This document shows positions 23,132-24,182 of a DNA stretch of 24,182 bases, piece by piece. Both the position numbers and the translations under genes were made by a program. A model generated the notes under the pieces. That model did not search any database and had not been told where the DNA came from. It was given only the letters and a program-made list of their open reading frames with translations. Position 1 is the stretch's first letter; the number at the start of each line of letters is the position of its first letter. Source of the stretch: Suilimivivens sp964614185 (GTDB lineage Bacteria; Bacillota; Clostridia; Lachnospirales; Lachnospiraceae); the NCBI GenBank assembly GCA_964614185.1, contig CAZTKJ010000045.1, positions 1 to 24,182 of the forward strand, written 5' to 3'.

Positions 23132-23893
23132 TTATGAAAGTGCAGATTTTTCAGAACGGCGTTTGCGGATGCCGTTTAAAACAACTTCCTTTTTCTCTAC
23201 AACTTTATCTTTGTCCATAGCGGGAACACCTGCAAGCTTATATGGAATTCCCAACTTTTCGTATTTGGTTTCACCCATGGTATGGTAAGGCAGGACATCA
23301 AGAGCCTTTAAATTAGAAAACTGTCCGATAAAATAACCCAACTGGAATAAATATTCGTCATCATCTGTAATGCCGGGAACTACTACATGGCGTATCCACA
23401 TATCTACATGCTTTTGCGCAAGGTATTTGGCAAAGGCAAGAATACCCTCATTGGGCTGCGAAGTCAGTTCCTTGTGTTTTATAGGATCAATGTGTTTAAT
23501 ATCCAACATAACAAGGTCAGTCAATTCCATCAGTTTATCCAGCTTTTTAATAAATTCTGCATTATCCGGATTATAAGCAATGCCGGAAGAATCAATACAG
23601 GTATGGACCTGATTCTTTTTGGCAATGGAAAAAAGGTCAATTAAAAAATCCACCTGCATGAGAGGTTCGCCGCCGGTAACGGTAATGCCGCCGTTTTTAT
23701 AAAAATCCTGATTTCTTTTGTATTGTTCAAAAATATCTGCCGGTTCCATCATGGTGCCTCCGGTCATTGCCCAAGTGTCAGGATTGTGACAGTAGGCACA
23801 ACGCATAGGACATCCTTGCACAAATACCACAAAGCGGGTACCGGGACCATCTACGGTACCAAAACTTTCCAACGAATGAATTCTGCCCTTCAT
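23132..23893 (-). CDS. pflA: Pyruvate formate-lyase activating enzyme
   Basis: A 253-residue radical-SAM enzyme that places the glycyl radical on pyruvate formate-lyase under anaerobic conditions. GRIHSLESFGTVDGPGTRFV leads to QGCPMRCAYCHNP, where C28, C32 and C35 hold the [4Fe-4S] cluster. TGGEPLMQ (73-80) binds SAM, and DLVMLDIKHIDP, RHVVVPGITDDDEY and LPYHTMGETKYEKLG are typical of PflA. Length is normal. AAGGGAG precedes the start. A promoter lies about 60-90 bases upstream. The lyase gene pflB, often directly upstream, is not within the 289 bases left in the window. Confidence 0.96.
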   Translation of the reverse strand: MKGRIHSLESFGTVDGPGTRFVVFVQGCPMRCAYCHNPDTWAMTGGTMMEPADIFEQYKRNQDFYKNGGITVTGGEPLMQVDFLIDLFSIAKKNQVHTCIDSSGIAYNPDNAEFIKKLDKLMELTDLVMLDIKHIDPIKHKELTSQPNEGILAFAKYLAQKHVDMWIRHVVVPGITDDDEYLFQLGYFIGQFSNLKALDVLPYHTMGETKYEKLGIPYKLAGVPAMDKDKVVEKKEVVLNGIRKRRSEKSALS

Positions 23894-23953
23894 GGTTTAG
23901 TTCTCCCTTCTGCTTTCATATCAGTTATTTTGTACTTCTGATTCAATAAATTC

Positions 23954-23982
23954 AGTATAGCAGAATCCGAAAAGAATGCCAA
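23954..23982 (-). promoter_or_regulatory. Promoter of pflA
   Basis: On the minus strand TTGGCA (23977-23982), a 17-base spacer and TATACT (23954-23959), with TG one base before the -10 (extended -10). Transcription would start near 23948, giving a leader of about 55 bases. pflA can therefore be expressed independently of any upstream pflB. Confidence 0.7.
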
Positions 23983-24088
23983 GTCCATAAGAAGGATGAT
24001 AAAGTCTCCGATGGTACTCCAACTTACGGTTATGCTATGATAAATCATGAAAAAAATAAAATAATTAATGATAAACATTAAATATTTA

Positions 24089-24117
24089 TTGACAAACATG
24101 ATTTCGCAACATATAAT
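24089..24117 (+). promoter_or_regulatory. Full-consensus sigma-A promoter directed out of the window
   Basis: TTGACA (24089-24094), exactly 17 bases, then TATAAT (24112-24117), in AT-rich surroundings. Both hexamers are perfect, so this should be a very strong promoter. Transcription would start near 24124 and run rightwards; the gene served is outside the window. Confidence 0.8.
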
Positions 24118-24147
24118 AAGCTCATAGGGTAAATAGCAATCCGAGAG

Positions 24148-24180
24148 TCCCGTTTGTAACACAGGATTCCCGTTTTGTAA
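24148..24180 (+). repeat. Direct repeat in the leader downstream of the right-edge promoter
   Basis: TCCCGTTTGTAA (24148-24159) and TCCCGTTTTGTAA (24168-24180) are near-identical and start 20 bases apart, about two helical turns. They lie about 25-55 bases after the predicted transcript start. They may be a regulator site, or part of a longer repeat array beyond the edge. Confidence 0.5.
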
Positions 24181-24182
24181 AT

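Noticed and set aside
24037..24048. ATGAT-AA-ATCAT palindrome near the pflA promoter as a redox-regulator (Rex/FNR) operator
   Set aside because: It matches neither the Rex nor the FNR consensus spacing, and short AT-rich palindromes are common here.

Overview
The window looks like chromosomal DNA from a low-GC anaerobic Firmicute, most likely a Lachnospiraceae-type member of the Clostridia. The reasons are the AT-rich sequence with strong AAGGAGG-type ribosome binding sites, the Firmicutes gene orders DUF951-rpsF-ssb-rpsR and gdpP-rplI-dnaB, a BceRS-BceAB-type peptide-detoxification module, and a pyruvate formate-lyase activase beside a clostridial 2[4Fe-4S] ferredoxin.

Layout. (1) 1-3024 is accessory and partly decayed. 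It holds the last 37 codons of a tyrosine recombinase on the + strand, then a minus-strand run transcribed GH30 glycosidase -> VOC protein -> broken histidine phosphatase -> GNAT acetyltransferase. (2) 3100-5550, + strand: a small membrane protein with its own promoter and terminator, then a second small membrane protein, a GNAT, and a mannonate/fructuronate-type SDR. (3) 5579-10201: OmpR-type response regulator, intramembrane-sensing histidine kinase, ABC ATPase and 10-TM FtsX-like permease. The kinase stop codon overlaps an exact TNACA-N4-TGTAA inverted repeat, the binding consensus of BceR-like regulators. A terminator separates the regulator genes from the transporter genes. (4) 10290-12016: YdcF/DUF218 membrane protein, sirtuin deacylase, and a 58-residue DUF951 protein. 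(5) 12021-13352: ribosomal protein operon rpsF-ssb-rpsR with promoter, structured leader and terminator. (6) 13426-17940: a very acidic single-pass membrane protein, then an ABC-2 type exporter with one ATPase and two diverged permeases. (7) 17989-22036: promoter, gdpP (c-di-AMP phosphodiesterase), rplI, dnaB and terminator. (8) 22063-22821: MerR-type HTH protein with a long charged tail. (9) 22846-23982, minus strand: pflA and a ferredoxin, with a pflA promoter and a terminator buried in the 3' end of the convergent MerR gene. (10) The right edge carries a full-consensus sigma-A promoter firing rightwards into a leader with a short direct repeat.

How the genes work together. Regions 5 and 7 are conserved housekeeping blocks for translation, replication and second-messenger turnover. 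Region 3 is a self-contained sense-and-detoxify circuit in which the regulator probably activates the transporter through the box at 7270. Region 9 suggests that the ferredoxin could supply the electron needed by the radical-SAM activase. Region 6 is the least explained part: an unrecognised envelope protein and a transporter of unknown substrate sitting between two conserved operons. I found no tRNA, rRNA, CRISPR array or complete insertion sequence, and no gene-free stretch longer than 300 bases. I did not find a clearly undescribed biological system. The most informative items are the BceR-type box and its terminator architecture, the region 6 cluster, the decayed phosphatase near the recombinase, and the right-edge promoter and leader.
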